DNA of 64,000 nt from Bacteroidota bacterium (GTDB lineage Bacteria; Bacteroidota; Bacteroidia; CAIKAF01), in assembly GCA_023432985.1 (NCBI GenBank), contig JAEZEQ010000065.1, positions 1 to 64,000 of the forward strand, read 5' to 3'. Made by a program: the position numbers and the translations under genes. Under the pieces are notes generated by a model. The model saw nothing but the letters and a program-made list of their open reading frames with translations, was not told the origin of the DNA and searched no databases. This document shows positions 51,788 to 61,128 of the stretch, one piece after another. The stretch's first letter is position 1; each line of letters starts with the position of its first letter.

Positions 51788-52480
51788 TTATGCAAGTACT
51801 TCAGCTAATATGCTTTCGAATAGTTGTAGTCCGTCCTTATTGTGCAACTCCTCATTCCAGGCTCTCTCGGGATGCGGCATCATGCCAAATACATTCCGAT
51901 TTTTATTGGTAATGCCGGCTATATTGTCGAGTGCTCCATTCGGATTACTGTCTGAAGTGATTTCCCCCTTTTCGTTGCAATAACGGAATAATATCTGATC
52001 GTTATCTTGTAGAGATTTTAGTGTGTCGTCCTGACAGAAAAAATTACCCTCCCCATGTGCAATGGGAATTTTGAGTACTTGACCCGGATTTATATTGCGG
52101 GTAATGAGCGAATTGCTGCTTTCTGTGCGCAAATATACATTGTCGCAAATGAACTTTTGATGGGTATTGTGCAAAAGTGCCCCTTCGAGCAACCCGGCCT
52201 CTGTCAGTATCTGAAAGCCATTGCAAATGCCCATAACATAACCGCCTTGTTGTGCAAAACGCGTCACTTCTTGCATGATTGGTGAAAAACGAGCTATGGC
52301 TCCCGAACGTAAATAATCGCCGTAGGAAAAACCACCCGGACAAAATACCATGTCGACGCCCTGTAAATCATGGTCTTTATGCCAAAGTGAAGCTACAGGC
52401 TTGCCTCCGATTTTTTCGAGTGCGTAAATAAGATCTTGATCGCAGTTGCTGCCGGGAAATGTTATAACACCAAATTTCAT
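51788..52480 (-). CDS. purQ: Phosphoribosylformylglycinamidine synthase subunit PurQ (glutaminase)
   Basis: The protein has 231 residues from ATG 52480. It is the class I glutamine amidotransferase subunit that supplies ammonia to PurL in purine synthesis. Catalytic triad: nucleophile cysteine in YVMGICNGFQIL, then H and E in the GMMPHPERA block; the start MKFGVITFPGSNCDQD is characteristic. A -7 element (TACCTTTG on the minus strand, 52499-52506) lies 18 nt upstream, which excludes the longer frame to 52501. purL and purS are not nearby. Confidence 0.96.
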   Translation of the reverse strand: MKFGVITFPGSNCDQDLIYALEKIGGKPVASLWHKDHDLQGVDMVFCPGGFSYGDYLRSGAIARFSPIMQEVTRFAQQGGYVMGICNGFQILTEAGLLEGALLHNTHQKFICDNVYLRTESSNSLITRNINPGQVLKIPIAHGEGNFFCQDDTLKSLQDNDQILFRYCNEKGEITSDSNPNGALDNIAGITNKNRNVFGMMPHPERAWNEELHNKDGLQLFESILAEVLA

Positions 52481-52498
52481 ACTGTAAATAATAAAGCC

Positions 52499-52506
52499 CA
52501 AAGGTA
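52499..52506 (-). promoter_or_regulatory. -7 promoter element TACCTTTG of purQ
   Basis: This exact TAnnTTTG match on the minus strand ends 18 nt before the purQ ATG at 52480 and decides its start. Confidence 0.6.
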
Positions 52507-52522
52507 CTAAATGCGAATGAAT

Positions 52523-53524
52523 TTATTTCAATATCGAGAAAGAGATTTCTAAATACCAATCTATTTGTAACCAAGTAACGATCAGGAAAAAAAGGATAAA
52601 GCCGATTTTTATGTAACGCTCGTCTTTTACATCCAGAAGCAATTGGGTTAATAGCGTAGCGAAGGGAATGGCAAATGCTGCAAAATGGGAACCTTGCGGA
52701 CTCTCGGCAAGTAAAGCCCCGAGTATCAGAAAAAGAGGTATCAATGCTGTGACATTGAAGAAGCGACGAGAAATGATTTTTAGTCGCCCATATACCCTGA
52801 AATAATGAAAAAGAGCTATGTTCATCAATACGGCTAAAGCGCCCGCATAGGTCCATATTGCCGGCGAAAAACGAAGTTGCGCAAATGCAGCTTTCGGATT
52901 TTCTATGATAAGCTGCGGCTGATAGTCGAACTGAAAATTAAATGCAAATTGAAATGCAAAAAGATAAAGTAAGGGAAGTAGACCCCCAATTATAAAGGCT
53001 ATAGTTTCTTTATAGGATACAGGTCTTATGATGGCACAGGCTATGATGTTGAATATATGAAAGAGTATGGCCGGAAACCAAAATAATGTGGCTATGGTGG
53101 TCAATAATCCTATATTGAATGAGGCAAACATGGCCTTTTTTTGCTGATACAAATTGATGAGCATCCAAATGGAAATGAGAATAAAACTGAGTGAGATGAG
53201 TGCGGGCGACAACTTGATCAGCGCTGGATGTATGCTAAAAAAAAGTGTATATAAAAGGAAGGGGAGACCCGTACTTTTTTCGTATATGTTTTTAGTCGAA
53301 ATGAAAAAATCAAATATAAATGCCTGTAATATGATCAATATAAAGGAAAGACTATACTGGGCAATCGGACTCCACCCGGCAGGTTCCAGATAGACCCAGC
53401 CCATCATTTGGCTGTACTCCTGCGAAGGCTTATGGAAAAGTAGGCCGAGTATACAAAAGATGCTTAATTGTAAAATCCCGGCCGAATAACCGGCCATTTT
53501 ATTTATGTAAAGGAATCTGTTCAC
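52523..53524 (-). CDS. DUF6427-like polytopic membrane protein
   Basis: This 333-residue hydrophobic protein has about eight to ten membrane segments and no evident catalytic motif. The segment order and the FWFPAILFHIFNIIACAII and RPVSYKETIAFIIGGLLPL blocks resemble DUF6427 proteins of Bacteroidota. The start is GTG at 53524 (VNRFLYINKM); ATG 53497 is an alternative. It is divergent from the 53-residue DUF6341-like gene, a neighbour pair also common in this phylum. Confidence 0.7.
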   Translation of the reverse strand: MNRFLYINKMAGYSAGILQLSIFCILGLLFHKPSQEYSQMMGWVYLEPAGWSPIAQYSLSFILIILQAFIFDFFISTKNIYEKSTGLPFLLYTLFFSIHPALIKLSPALISLSFILISIWMLINLYQQKKAMFASFNIGLLTTIATLFWFPAILFHIFNIIACAIIRPVSYKETIAFIIGGLLPLLYLFAFQFAFNFQFDYQPQLIIENPKAAFAQLRFSPAIWTYAGALAVLMNIALFHYFRVYGRLKIISRRFFNVTALIPLFLILGALLAESPQGSHFAAFAIPFATLLTQLLLDVKDERYIKIGFILFFLIVTWLQIDWYLEISFSILK

Positions 53525-53530
53525 TCGAAA

Positions 53531-53560
53531 TTGGCTGTTTTGATTTTATTTCTAATTTTG
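53531..53560 (+). promoter_or_regulatory. Bacteroidota promoter of the 53-residue membrane protein
   Basis: TTG at 53531-53533, then 19 bp, then TAATTTTG at 53553-53560. This matches the TTG-N19-TAnnTTTG layout of Bacteroidota housekeeping promoters and lies 30 nt before the ATG at 53591. It is the best complete promoter in the window. Confidence 0.7.
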
Positions 53561-53590
53561 TGACAAAGAAACAAAACAAACTTTAAAGAT

Positions 53591-53752
53591 ATGAATTGGT
53601 TTTTTGAACCGCTAGGAGATTTTTTTCAGTGGACCTTTAAAGGTTATGAATGGTTAATGAACCACCACTTTAATGTAGTGCTTATCGCTGTTGGTGCGCT
53701 GATGATTTTGTATTGGTTTATGCAAATGATCAGACATCCGAAAGAAGACTGA
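53591..53752 (+). CDS. Small single-pass membrane protein (DUF6341-like)
   Basis: This 53-codon gene begins MNWFFEPLGDFFQW. One transmembrane helix spans residues ~29-46 (VVLIAVGALMILYWFMQM), and the tail ends RHPKED. The W-F-E/A-P-L-D start and the Y-W-x-x-Q-M end fit DUF6341-type proteins that accompany DUF6427 genes in Bacteroidota. It has its own promoter and is followed by a terminator, supporting a real gene. The function is unknown. Confidence 0.75.
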   Translation: MNWFFEPLGDFFQWTFKGYEWLMNHHFNVVLIAVGALMILYWFMQMIRHPKED

Positions 53753-53860
53753 TTTTTTTCTCTTTCTCTTTTAATTATGCCATATCTACAGATCTATGGT
53801 ATGCTAAGCTTATTCAAAAACTTGAAGTCTAAGGCTGTTTTATGCCTGTTCTATATTTGA

Positions 53861-53890
53861 AGCCGAACTTTAATTTGTTCGGCTTTTTCT
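53861..53890 (+). terminator. Rho-independent terminator
   Basis: The stem GCCGAAC (53862-53868) with GTTCGGC (53877-53883) is followed by a T-rich tract. It ends the small membrane-protein transcript, about 110 nt after its stop. Confidence 0.8.
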
Positions 53891-53934
53891 TTTTTTATCC
53901 CATTTTATCTCTCCCTCGGTTTCTACTTTTTAGC

Positions 53935-53942
53935 TACTTTTG
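53935..53942 (+). promoter_or_regulatory. -7 promoter element TACTTTTG immediately before queA
   Basis: This exact TAnnTTTG match ends 3 nt before ATG 53946 and 12 nt before ATG 53955. The transcript should therefore have no leader or a very short one. Confidence 0.55.
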
Positions 53943-53945
53943 TGC

Positions 53946-55124
53946 ATGATTTCTATGCTCGATTTCGATTATCTGCTGCCCGACGAGAAAATTGCCAAAT
54001 TCCCCTTGTCTCCCCGCGATTCTTCTAAACTCCTGGTATGCCGTAAAGGCCAAATTTCGCACCACCAATTTTCGAATTTGCCCGATTTATTGCCGCCCCA
54101 TAGCTTGCTCGTTCTCAACGAAACACAAGTTGTACCCGCGCGTATCTTTTTTACCCGCCCCTCGGGCAAAATAATCGAAGTCTTTGTGCTAAACCCCGCC
54201 GATCCATCCATCAACGCCAATATTGCCCTCCAAGCTAAATCTCCTATAGCCTTCACTTGCCTGGTGGGCGGACGTAAAGCATGGAAGCCCGACCAAACTC
54301 TCAGCCTCTCTCTGCCTAATTGCACGCTCAGCTGCTCCTGGCTCAACCGCGATAATAATACGATCTCTTTTGAATGGGATAATGATGAACTCTCTTTTTC
54401 TGAAATTCTTCACGAAATCGGACAAATTCCCTTGCCCCCATATCTTAACCGCGATTGGGAAGAATCGGATCGGGAAAATTATCAAACGGTCTACGCACGC
54501 TATAAAGGATCTGTGGCCGCACCTACAGCCGGATTGCATTTTACGGATCGGGTCTTTGAAGAACTCCGTAACCGAAATTTTAAAACGCTGTTTACTACCC
54601 TGCACGTTGGAGCCGGTACTTTCCTTCCTGTGAAATCGGACCTCGCACAAGAACACCGCATGCATCACGAACAAATTGTACTCGATATTGAATTCCTGCG
54701 CCAATTGCAAAAACATGAAGGTCCCGTCGTCCCCGTCGGAACTACCTCATGCCGACTGCTGGAATCGATCTACTGGCTCGGAGCCAAAATTCATGCCGAG
54801 CCTAATGCCGAATTTATTATTGAACAATCGGATGCCTATTCTATCCCCATTATCCCAAAGGATAAAGCCCTCCAAAATGTAATCGACTATATGACGAATA
54901 GAAATATGTCGGTATGGAGCGGATTGTCGGCCCTCTACATTATGCCGGGTTATTCTTTCAGAATGACGGATGCTTTGATTACGAATTTCCACCAGCCTAA
55001 ATCAACCCTGCTGCTTCTCATTGCCTCACTTATCGGGGATGATTGGAAAAAAGTCTATACTCAAGCGCTCGAATCGGATTATCGTTTCCTCAGTTATGGC
55101 GATAGCTCTTTGCTTATTCCTTGA
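53946..55124 (+). CDS. queA: tRNA preQ1(34) S-adenosylmethionine ribosyltransferase-isomerase QueA
   Basis: This enzyme of ~390 residues transfers and isomerises the ribosyl moiety of SAM to preQ1 at tRNA position 34, forming epoxyqueuosine. Signatures: LPDEKIAKFPLSPRDSSKLL, the NETQVVPAR block, YARYKGSVAAPTAGLHFT, and LHVGAGTFLPVKSD. ATG 53946 and ATG 53955 (MLDFDYLLP, closest to the family start) are both possible; a TTG at 53940 lies in the promoter and is rejected. Length is slightly above the E. coli protein because of an internal insertion around ~85-130. Confidence 0.95.
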   Translation: MISMLDFDYLLPDEKIAKFPLSPRDSSKLLVCRKGQISHHQFSNLPDLLPPHSLLVLNETQVVPARIFFTRPSGKIIEVFVLNPADPSINANIALQAKSPIAFTCLVGGRKAWKPDQTLSLSLPNCTLSCSWLNRDNNTISFEWDNDELSFSEILHEIGQIPLPPYLNRDWEESDRENYQTVYARYKGSVAAPTAGLHFTDRVFEELRNRNFKTLFTTLHVGAGTFLPVKSDLAQEHRMHHEQIVLDIEFLRQLQKHEGPVVPVGTTSCRLLESIYWLGAKIHAEPNAEFIIEQSDAYSIPIIPKDKALQNVIDYMTNRNMSVWSGLSALYIMPGYSFRMTDALITNFHQPKSTLLLLIASLIGDDWKKVYTQALESDYRFLSYGDSSLLIP

Positions 55125-55136
55125 TTTTTTTCCCGT

Positions 55137-56246
55137 TTAAATCCACGTAAAACGCTTGCCGGGTAAGGCTTTTATAATGCCCAGTAATTCCATGTCGAGC
55201 AATATACCCGCCAATTTTGCCGGAAGTAAATCTGTCTTAAATGAGATTTCGTCTATATGTATTTCCCCATTTCCGCGCAATATTTCGGCAATTTGCTCTT
55301 GCTCCACGGTCAAATTATATAATAAGGAACGCTGTATTTTTTTCTCGCTGATTCCCGTTTGCCAATTCATGAGCTCGATTAAATCTTTCCCGTTTTCGAT
55401 CAGATTGGCTTTGTTTTCCTTTATGAGTTTATTGCATCCCCGAGCAAATTCATCATCGGGGCGCCCGGGAACAGCCATGACATCGCGAAAATATCCGGCA
55501 GCTAATTCGGCCGTTATATGCGCACCACCTCTTATGGCCGCTTCTACCACCACCACTACATCCGACATGCCGGCAATGATGCGGTTGCGCTCGGCAAAAT
55601 ATCCCTTTTCCGGATCTTTGAAATAGGGATATTCGCTCAATAATGCACCGCCTTTTTCCAAAATCTGTCGAGCTAGTCCGTGATGCTGCGGCGGATATGT
55701 CAGCGATAGACCATGACCCATCACCGCGGTCGTCGGTAAGCCAAATGCCAATGCCTCCTTATGCGCAGATGCATCTATTCCAAAGGCCAGTCCGCTTATG
55801 ATTAATGGCTTTATGGACGCGATTTCTTCTATGATTTTTTTGCAATTCTTTTTCCCATTATTCGTCGCTTTTCTTGTGCCCACAATGGCTACGGAATAAA
55901 GCGGATTTAAATCGCAATCCCCTTTTTTGTATAAATAGGCCGGCGCATCCATGCAGCGCTTTAAACGATAGGGATAGGACGACGCATATATGGGAATAAT
56001 CTCTATGTCGGCACGATCTAATTGCTCCATCTCTGCCGAGGCATCTTTTAAATGAGAAACCGCACTGCGAATGCGCTGTATGCTTGCCTTATTTATGCCT
56101 TTTATTTGCAATAATTCTTTATCGCTTGCCGTGCATAATGCCTCGGCATCATTGTCGAAACTTGGTAATAAGTTCTTAATCATCTCTTTCCCTATACCAT
56201 GCGTCCGCGTTAATGCCAGTAGATATTGTATTTTTTTTTGCTTCAA
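55137..56246 (-). CDS. dprA: DNA-processing protein DprA
   Basis: This 369-residue protein loads RecA on incoming single-stranded DNA during natural transformation. The N-terminal SAM/HhH-like region (~1-75) is followed by the Rossmann DprA core: VAIVGTRKATNNG, IISGLAFGIDASAHKEAL, LLSEYP and RGGAHITAE. The C-terminal winged-helix DML1-like domain spans ~305-369. The start is TTG (56246); no ATG precedes the conserved region. It is convergent with queA, with 12 bp between stops. Confidence 0.94.
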   Translation of the reverse strand: MKQKKIQYLLALTRTHGIGKEMIKNLLPSFDNDAEALCTASDKELLQIKGINKASIQRIRSAVSHLKDASAEMEQLDRADIEIIPIYASSYPYRLKRCMDAPAYLYKKGDCDLNPLYSVAIVGTRKATNNGKKNCKKIIEEIASIKPLIISGLAFGIDASAHKEALAFGLPTTAVMGHGLSLTYPPQHHGLARQILEKGGALLSEYPYFKDPEKGYFAERNRIIAGMSDVVVVVEAAIRGGAHITAELAAGYFRDVMAVPGRPDDEFARGCNKLIKENKANLIENGKDLIELMNWQTGISEKKIQRSLLYNLTVEQEQIAEILRGNGEIHIDEISFKTDLLPAKLAGILLDMELLGIIKALPGKRFTWI

Positions 56247-56311
56247 TTTTTTTTCTTAAAAATATTAGTATTTTGCTCCACTAATTTAACAAACAATACA
56301 ACTTGCTTCCT

Positions 56312-58777
56312 ATGAATCGTATACTTCTACTTTTTATTACCTCCCTTTTAAGTTCGCTTACTTTTGCTCAAAAAGCAACCCTGAAGGGGCTTGTGAGCTC
56401 GGAAGGACAGCCTGTTCCCTTTGCAAACATTTTAGTGAGTGAAAATAAACAAGGAACGAATTCCGATGCAAATGGGAATTTTTCTATCGCTTTGGACCCG
56501 GGCACGTATACTATTAAGGTGTCTTCTGTCGGTTTCGAAACGCTTTCGGAAAAGGTAACGCTGCAAGCCGGTGAAACTCTCGAAAAAAACTTTACAATCA
56601 AAAGCGGAACTACGCTGAATATTTTTGTGAAAACGGAAGGAAAATACGACAAGAAAGTGGAAGAACTCTCGGTAACCATGGATATTATTAAACCCAATAT
56701 TATCGAGAATAAGAATGCAACGAATGTAAGCGAAGCTTTGCAACAAACCCCCGGTCTTGTTATCGTGGATAATGAACCCCAAATGCGTGGAGGAAGCGGA
56801 TATTCCTTCGGTGCAGGTTCACGTGTTATGGTTTTGGTCGATGACCTTCCCCTGCTCTCCGGTGATGCCGGACGCCCTTCATGGGGATTTATTCCGGTCG
56901 AAAATATAGAACAAATTGAAGTGGTGAAAGGTGCATCGTCTGTACTCTATGGATCAGGCGCTCTTAATGGGGTTATTAATGTGCGTTCGGCATACCCAAC
57001 TGCTAAACCTAAAACAAAACTTACTTTCTTCGGCGGTGTATTCGATGTGCCAAAAAAACACAGATGGTACGACGCCAGAACCATGCCCTTCAACGCAGGT
57101 ATGAGCTTCTTGCACGCCCGTCAACTCGGAAAAAAGAAAAATATTGACCTTGTAGTTGGCGGTAATCTTTTCTCGGAAAATGGATATATAGGATATACTA
57201 AGGATACAAGCGGAATGGTAGACCCTAAGAGTAACGAATTCGACCGCAGAGCACGTTTTAATTTTAATTTCCGCCACCGCATCGATAAGGTACCGGGCTT
57301 GGCCTGGGGTATTAATGGAAATATGCTCTTCGGATCCAGCTCCTCGGCCTTTATTTGGCAAGGCTTTGGCGGCGATTCTACCTTTAGAGCCGCAAAAGGG
57401 GTGACAACCCGCACGAATCAAACTATTTTTCACTTAGATCCCTTTGTAACCTATCAAGAGAAAAATGGAAGTACGCACTCACTGCGAACACGCTATTTTA
57501 ATATCAATAACGATAACGATAATAATCAAGGCAACCAAAGTCAGTATTTCTACGGCGAATATCAATACCGATTGGTTGTACCTAAAATCAAAGATTTCTT
57601 TATTACACCCGGAATAATGGCAAATTATACCATAGGTAAAGCCGAGCTCTTCGCTGGTAATCCGCCCCCTTTCCCTGTTGGTTATGATAGTATTTATACC
57701 AATAGTATAGGAACCTATAGCCTTAACTCGGCCATTTTTGTTCAAATTGAAAAGAAATTTATAGACCGCATTACGGTATCGGGCGGATTTAGATTGGAGT
57801 ATTTCCAAATCGGAAAGAACGACAGTTATACTTTTGTAGATACCCTGGGCATAAATTCTATGGTCTACGATACGGCATTTACAACCAAAAATCTTCAACC
57901 GGTTTTCCGCCTCGGTATCAATGCCCGCGTAGCGAAAGCTACTTTCGTGCGCGCCTCATTCGGACAAGGATTCCGTTTCCCAACTATAGCCGAGCGTTTT
58001 GTGAAAACGGTTGTTGGTCCGGCTCAGGTTTATCCCAATCCCGATCTGCAACCCGAGCGTTCCTGGAGTGCCGAATTGGGCGTGAAACAAGGATTTAAAA
58101 TAGGTCGCTTTATGGGATTTGCAGATGTGGCCGGTTTCTTCCAACGTTATAATAGTACCATAGAATTTGTTGCTGCGCAATGGGGTAATCCTCTTGTTGA
58201 CCCAACATTTGGTTTTGGATTTAAGTCGCTCAATATTGGAAATTCAACCGTTTGGGGAATAGAATCTACCATTATGGGTACAGGCGAAATTACCAAAGAT
58301 TTAAAGGTAGATGTGCTTCTCGGATATACCTATTCCAATCCGCGTGTAGATGATCCGAACTATGTATATGGCATGGTTGGGGCTAATAATTTGACAAATG
58401 CCGGAACAAGCGATACCATGAATGCCGGTCCTCGTGAAATGAAATACCGGTATAATCATTTGGTACGCGCCGATATAGAATTTACCTATAAAGGATTCTC
58501 CATAGGAGGAAGTTTACGCTACAACAGCTTTATGCGCAATGTAGATAATGTCTTCTTGCTTTTTGGAGATTTAGGCTTTATCAAAGACGTAGGCAAAGCA
58601 CGTAATTATCACAAGAATGGTGATTATGTTATAGACTTGCGTACCGCCTATAAATTTGCATCGGGTCATAAAGTTAGCTTTATCGTTAACAATGTGCTCA
58701 ACCGCGTATATTCGTTGAGGCCGGTAAGTGTAGAAGCGCCACGATCCTTTATGATACAGTATCAGGCGAATTTTTAA
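56312..58777 (+). CDS. TonB-dependent receptor with carboxypeptidase-regulatory-like N-domain
   Basis: This 821-residue outer-membrane receptor has a signal peptide (MNRILLLFITSLLSSLTFAQ) and a CarboxypepD_reg-like domain (~22-100, KGLVSSEGQPVPFANILVSE). The plug domain follows (~115-225, VSEALQQTPGLVIVDNEPQM and SVLYGSGALNGVINVRS), then a beta barrel ending in aromatic F (MIQYQANF). It imports a large ligand using TonB energy. Without a SusD partner a siderophore, cobalamin, haem or metal-type substrate is more likely than a glycan; this is inference. TTG 56303 is rejected as start in favour of ATG 56312. Confidence 0.93.
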   Translation: MNRILLLFITSLLSSLTFAQKATLKGLVSSEGQPVPFANILVSENKQGTNSDANGNFSIALDPGTYTIKVSSVGFETLSEKVTLQAGETLEKNFTIKSGTTLNIFVKTEGKYDKKVEELSVTMDIIKPNIIENKNATNVSEALQQTPGLVIVDNEPQMRGGSGYSFGAGSRVMVLVDDLPLLSGDAGRPSWGFIPVENIEQIEVVKGASSVLYGSGALNGVINVRSAYPTAKPKTKLTFFGGVFDVPKKHRWYDARTMPFNAGMSFLHARQLGKKKNIDLVVGGNLFSENGYIGYTKDTSGMVDPKSNEFDRRARFNFNFRHRIDKVPGLAWGINGNMLFGSSSSAFIWQGFGGDSTFRAAKGVTTRTNQTIFHLDPFVTYQEKNGSTHSLRTRYFNINNDNDNNQGNQSQYFYGEYQYRLVVPKIKDFFITPGIMANYTIGKAELFAGNPPPFPVGYDSIYTNSIGTYSLNSAIFVQIEKKFIDRITVSGGFRLEYFQIGKNDSYTFVDTLGINSMVYDTAFTTKNLQPVFRLGINARVAKATFVRASFGQGFRFPTIAERFVKTVVGPAQVYPNPDLQPERSWSAELGVKQGFKIGRFMGFADVAGFFQRYNSTIEFVAAQWGNPLVDPTFGFGFKSLNIGNSTVWGIESTIMGTGEITKDLKVDVLLGYTYSNPRVDDPNYVYGMVGANNLTNAGTSDTMNAGPREMKYRYNHLVRADIEFTYKGFSIGGSLRYNSFMRNVDNVFLLFGDLGFIKDVGKARNYHKNGDYVIDLRTAYKFASGHKVSFIVNNVLNRVYSLRPVSVEAPRSFMIQYQANF

Positions 58778-58796
58778 ACAGAAAAAAAATGAAAAT

Positions 58797-58823
58797 AAAA
58801 TCCCGTTTAGGCGGGATTTTTTT
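58797..58823. terminator. Bidirectional Rho-independent terminator
   Basis: AAATCCCG (58798-58805) pairs with CGGGATTT (58812-58819), with an A-rich left side and T-run right side. It is shared between the receptor gene and the convergent methyltransferase gene. Confidence 0.85.
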
Positions 58824-59682
58824 ATGCTTGTATTTGCAGCCAATATGACCCGCCATGTCTTTCTACGTCTTTCAATGCAGTTGTTTGGAAGAAGGGCAAC
58901 ATCTTATCCGAAAATTCGGAATCCTGACTCAGATACCAGCAAGGAAATATGGTTTTATAGCGTATGGGATTACTTAGGATAAATGCAGCCAGCATATATT
59001 GTTCGTTATAAAAGCGCTGCGCCATAAAATCGGGATAATCGTCGGGTATATAAATATCGTGTATATGTACAATTACCCCTTTTTTGAGGAAGGGTAAAAT
59101 TTCCAGAAAAAATACCGTAGCATCCGAGTTTGTAAACACCCGATGCGAATTATCTATAAATAAAATATCATTTTCTTCCAGTTCGTCTATAATGGCCGTA
59201 TAATTCTCCATTTTTTCGAATGGGATACGCATTACCTTATCGGCCAAATGGTCTATTTGTGCGCGCGGAAAGGGGTCAATAGACGTAATATGGGTTTGCA
59301 GTGCATGGTCTTGAATGGCTTTACGAACCACTTTGGTCGAATTTCCTGAGCCGACTTCTATATATCTTTTGGGTTTAAAATGCGCTATCATACCATAGAG
59401 AGCGAAAATGTCTAAACCGGGTAAAAAATCATTATTCCATGCCGGTAAATTGGGATTATTTTCCTCGGCTTGTTTTTTCCATTGTTGAAGGGCCTGGCCA
59501 TTTTCCAGAAAAATCTGCATCAAAGAATCGTATTGACCACGTTCTTTATCCAGAATGTTTTTCAATCCGCCATGGGTCGCTTTCCCATGCCCGAAGCGGG
59601 GTATAGGATCTACTTTATAGTCTAAAAATACTGTTTGAAATCGGGGCGAAATATACTTGTAAACGCGTTTTAAAAAATCCAT
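58822..59682 (-). CDS. Class I SAM-dependent methyltransferase (Methyltransf_24 type)
   Basis: This 286-residue protein has a Rossmann methyltransferase core: motif I YIEVGSGNSTKVVRKA, an acidic residue in ITSIDPFPRA, motif IV DILFIDNSHR, and the FLKKGVIVHIHDIYIPDDYP block. These are typical of Methyltransf_24 enzymes acting on sugars or small molecules. The substrate is unknown and no biosynthetic cluster surrounds it. Confidence 0.85.
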   Translation of the reverse strand: MDFLKRVYKYISPRFQTVFLDYKVDPIPRFGHGKATHGGLKNILDKERGQYDSLMQIFLENGQALQQWKKQAEENNPNLPAWNNDFLPGLDIFALYGMIAHFKPKRYIEVGSGNSTKVVRKAIQDHALQTHITSIDPFPRAQIDHLADKVMRIPFEKMENYTAIIDELEENDILFIDNSHRVFTNSDATVFFLEILPFLKKGVIVHIHDIYIPDDYPDFMAQRFYNEQYMLAAFILSNPIRYKTIFPCWYLSQDSEFSDKMLPFFQTTALKDVERHGGSYWLQIQA

Positions 59683-59841
59683 GAGTCAGAATATATGCAA
59701 CAAATATGGATATATTCTCCTTTATTTTGAAATCTATTTGGCCCTATGCCTTCCATATTCCTTTGTTGTTAACATAGGGCGTTAGTAATTTCGTGCTATG
59801 CGTAAAAATCGACTTTACTATTTTTTGCAATTTTGGTCTAT

Positions 59842-61128
59842 ATGGAGCTTGCGGCATTATATGAAGTTTTTAAACGTTGTGGCAGTATTTGCACAGACAA
59901 TAGAAAAGTGCAACCGGGCCAACTTTTTGTAGCCTTAAAAGGAGATAAATTCGATGCCAATGATTTTGCGGCGGCGGCTTTGGAATCGGGGGCAGAATAT
60001 GCCTTGGTCGATAAGCCCGAAGTGGCTCTGAATCACCGTTATATTTTAGTGGAAGATAGCCTGAAAGCCTTGCAGGATTTAGCAGCCTATCACCGTCGTC
60101 AGCTCAAATGTCCTATTGTGGCCATAGCCGGTTCAAATGGGAAAACCACCACCAAAGAATTGGCGCATGCTGTATTGCAGACTAGTTTTAGAACTTTTGC
60201 CACCAAAGGAAATCTCAATAATCATATAGGTGTTCCCTTAAGTTTACTTTCTATAACGGGCGAACACGAATTGGCCATTATAGAAATCGGGGCCAATCAC
60301 CTTGGCGAAACAGCAGCCCTTTCAGCATTGGTGCGCCCCGATATGGGATTAATTACCAATAATGGAAAAGATCATTTAGAAGGCTATGGATCCATTGAAA
60401 ATGTGCGTAAAGCCAATGGAGAATTATACGATTATTTCCGCGAAAACGGAGGAAGCGTATTTTTATATACCGATGCTTTCGATTTGGTAGAAATGGCAGA
60501 TGGATTGCATGTTTATACCTATGGCGAAGGGAAAGAAAATTATGTATCGGGTATAGTGAAGAAATCGGCGCCCTATATGCAGGTGCATTGCACAAGGCCC
60601 GAAATGGAAATTCGAACCCAATTATTTGGCGATTATAATTTGCCCAATGTACTTGCTGCCATTGCGCTGGGTCAATATTTCAAGGTGCCTGAAAACAAGA
60701 TAAAAAGCGCCATTGAATCCTATTTGCCTCAAGGCTATAGATCGCGTTTAGTAGAGGCAGGCAATATGCAATTAATCTTAGATTGTTATAATGCCAATCC
60801 CGACAGTATGCAGGCGGCCATACGCAGTTTTGCAGAAGGAGGAACAGAAAACAAATGGCTGGTATTGGGCGATATGCTGGAATTGGGGCCTTATGCTGAA
60901 GTCGAACATGCACAAATGCTCGATTATGTATCCGAATTGCATTTCGAAAAAGTGCTATTGGTCGGTCCGCTTTTCAAACAAGCCAATGCCGAATATAATT
61001 TTTTGCATTTCGATAATTCCGATATATTGAAAGAGGCATGGGGTGAATTAAAACCTGAAGGGAAATCGGTATTGTTGAAAGGCAGCAGGGGCATAGCCCT
61101 CGAGAAGGCAGTAGAGACTTATCTTTAA
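59842..61128 (+). CDS. murF: UDP-N-acetylmuramoyl-tripeptide--D-alanyl-D-alanine ligase MurF
   Basis: This ~428-residue cytoplasmic ATP-dependent ligase adds D-Ala-D-Ala to UDP-MurNAc-tripeptide, the last soluble step of peptidoglycan precursor synthesis. Domains: substrate domain (TDNRKVQPGQLFVALKG), central ATPase (AGSNGKTTTKE, ATKGNLNNHIGVPLSL, IEIGANHLGE), and C-terminal ligase domain (LDCYNANPDSMQAAI, LGDMLELG, KGSRGIALEKAV). ATG 59842 is chosen over TTG 59833. It lies outside any dcw cluster, as in many Bacteroidota. Confidence 0.95.
   Translation: MELAALYEVFKRCGSICTDNRKVQPGQLFVALKGDKFDANDFAAAALESGAEYALVDKPEVALNHRYILVEDSLKALQDLAAYHRRQLKCPIVAIAGSNGKTTTKELAHAVLQTSFRTFATKGNLNNHIGVPLSLLSITGEHELAIIEIGANHLGETAALSALVRPDMGLITNNGKDHLEGYGSIENVRKANGELYDYFRENGGSVFLYTDAFDLVEMADGLHVYTYGEGKENYVSGIVKKSAPYMQVHCTRPEMEIRTQLFGDYNLPNVLAAIALGQYFKVPENKIKSAIESYLPQGYRSRLVEAGNMQLILDCYNANPDSMQAAIRSFAEGGTENKWLVLGDMLELGPYAEVEHAQMLDYVSELHFEKVLLVGPLFKQANAEYNFLHFDNSDILKEAWGELKPEGKSVLLKGSRGIALEKAVETYL

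Noticed and set aside
53771..53805. tRNA-like or regulatory inverted repeat (ATGCCATA ... TCTATGGTAT)
   Set aside because: Arms are imperfect, no cloverleaf can be formed and no T-run follows.
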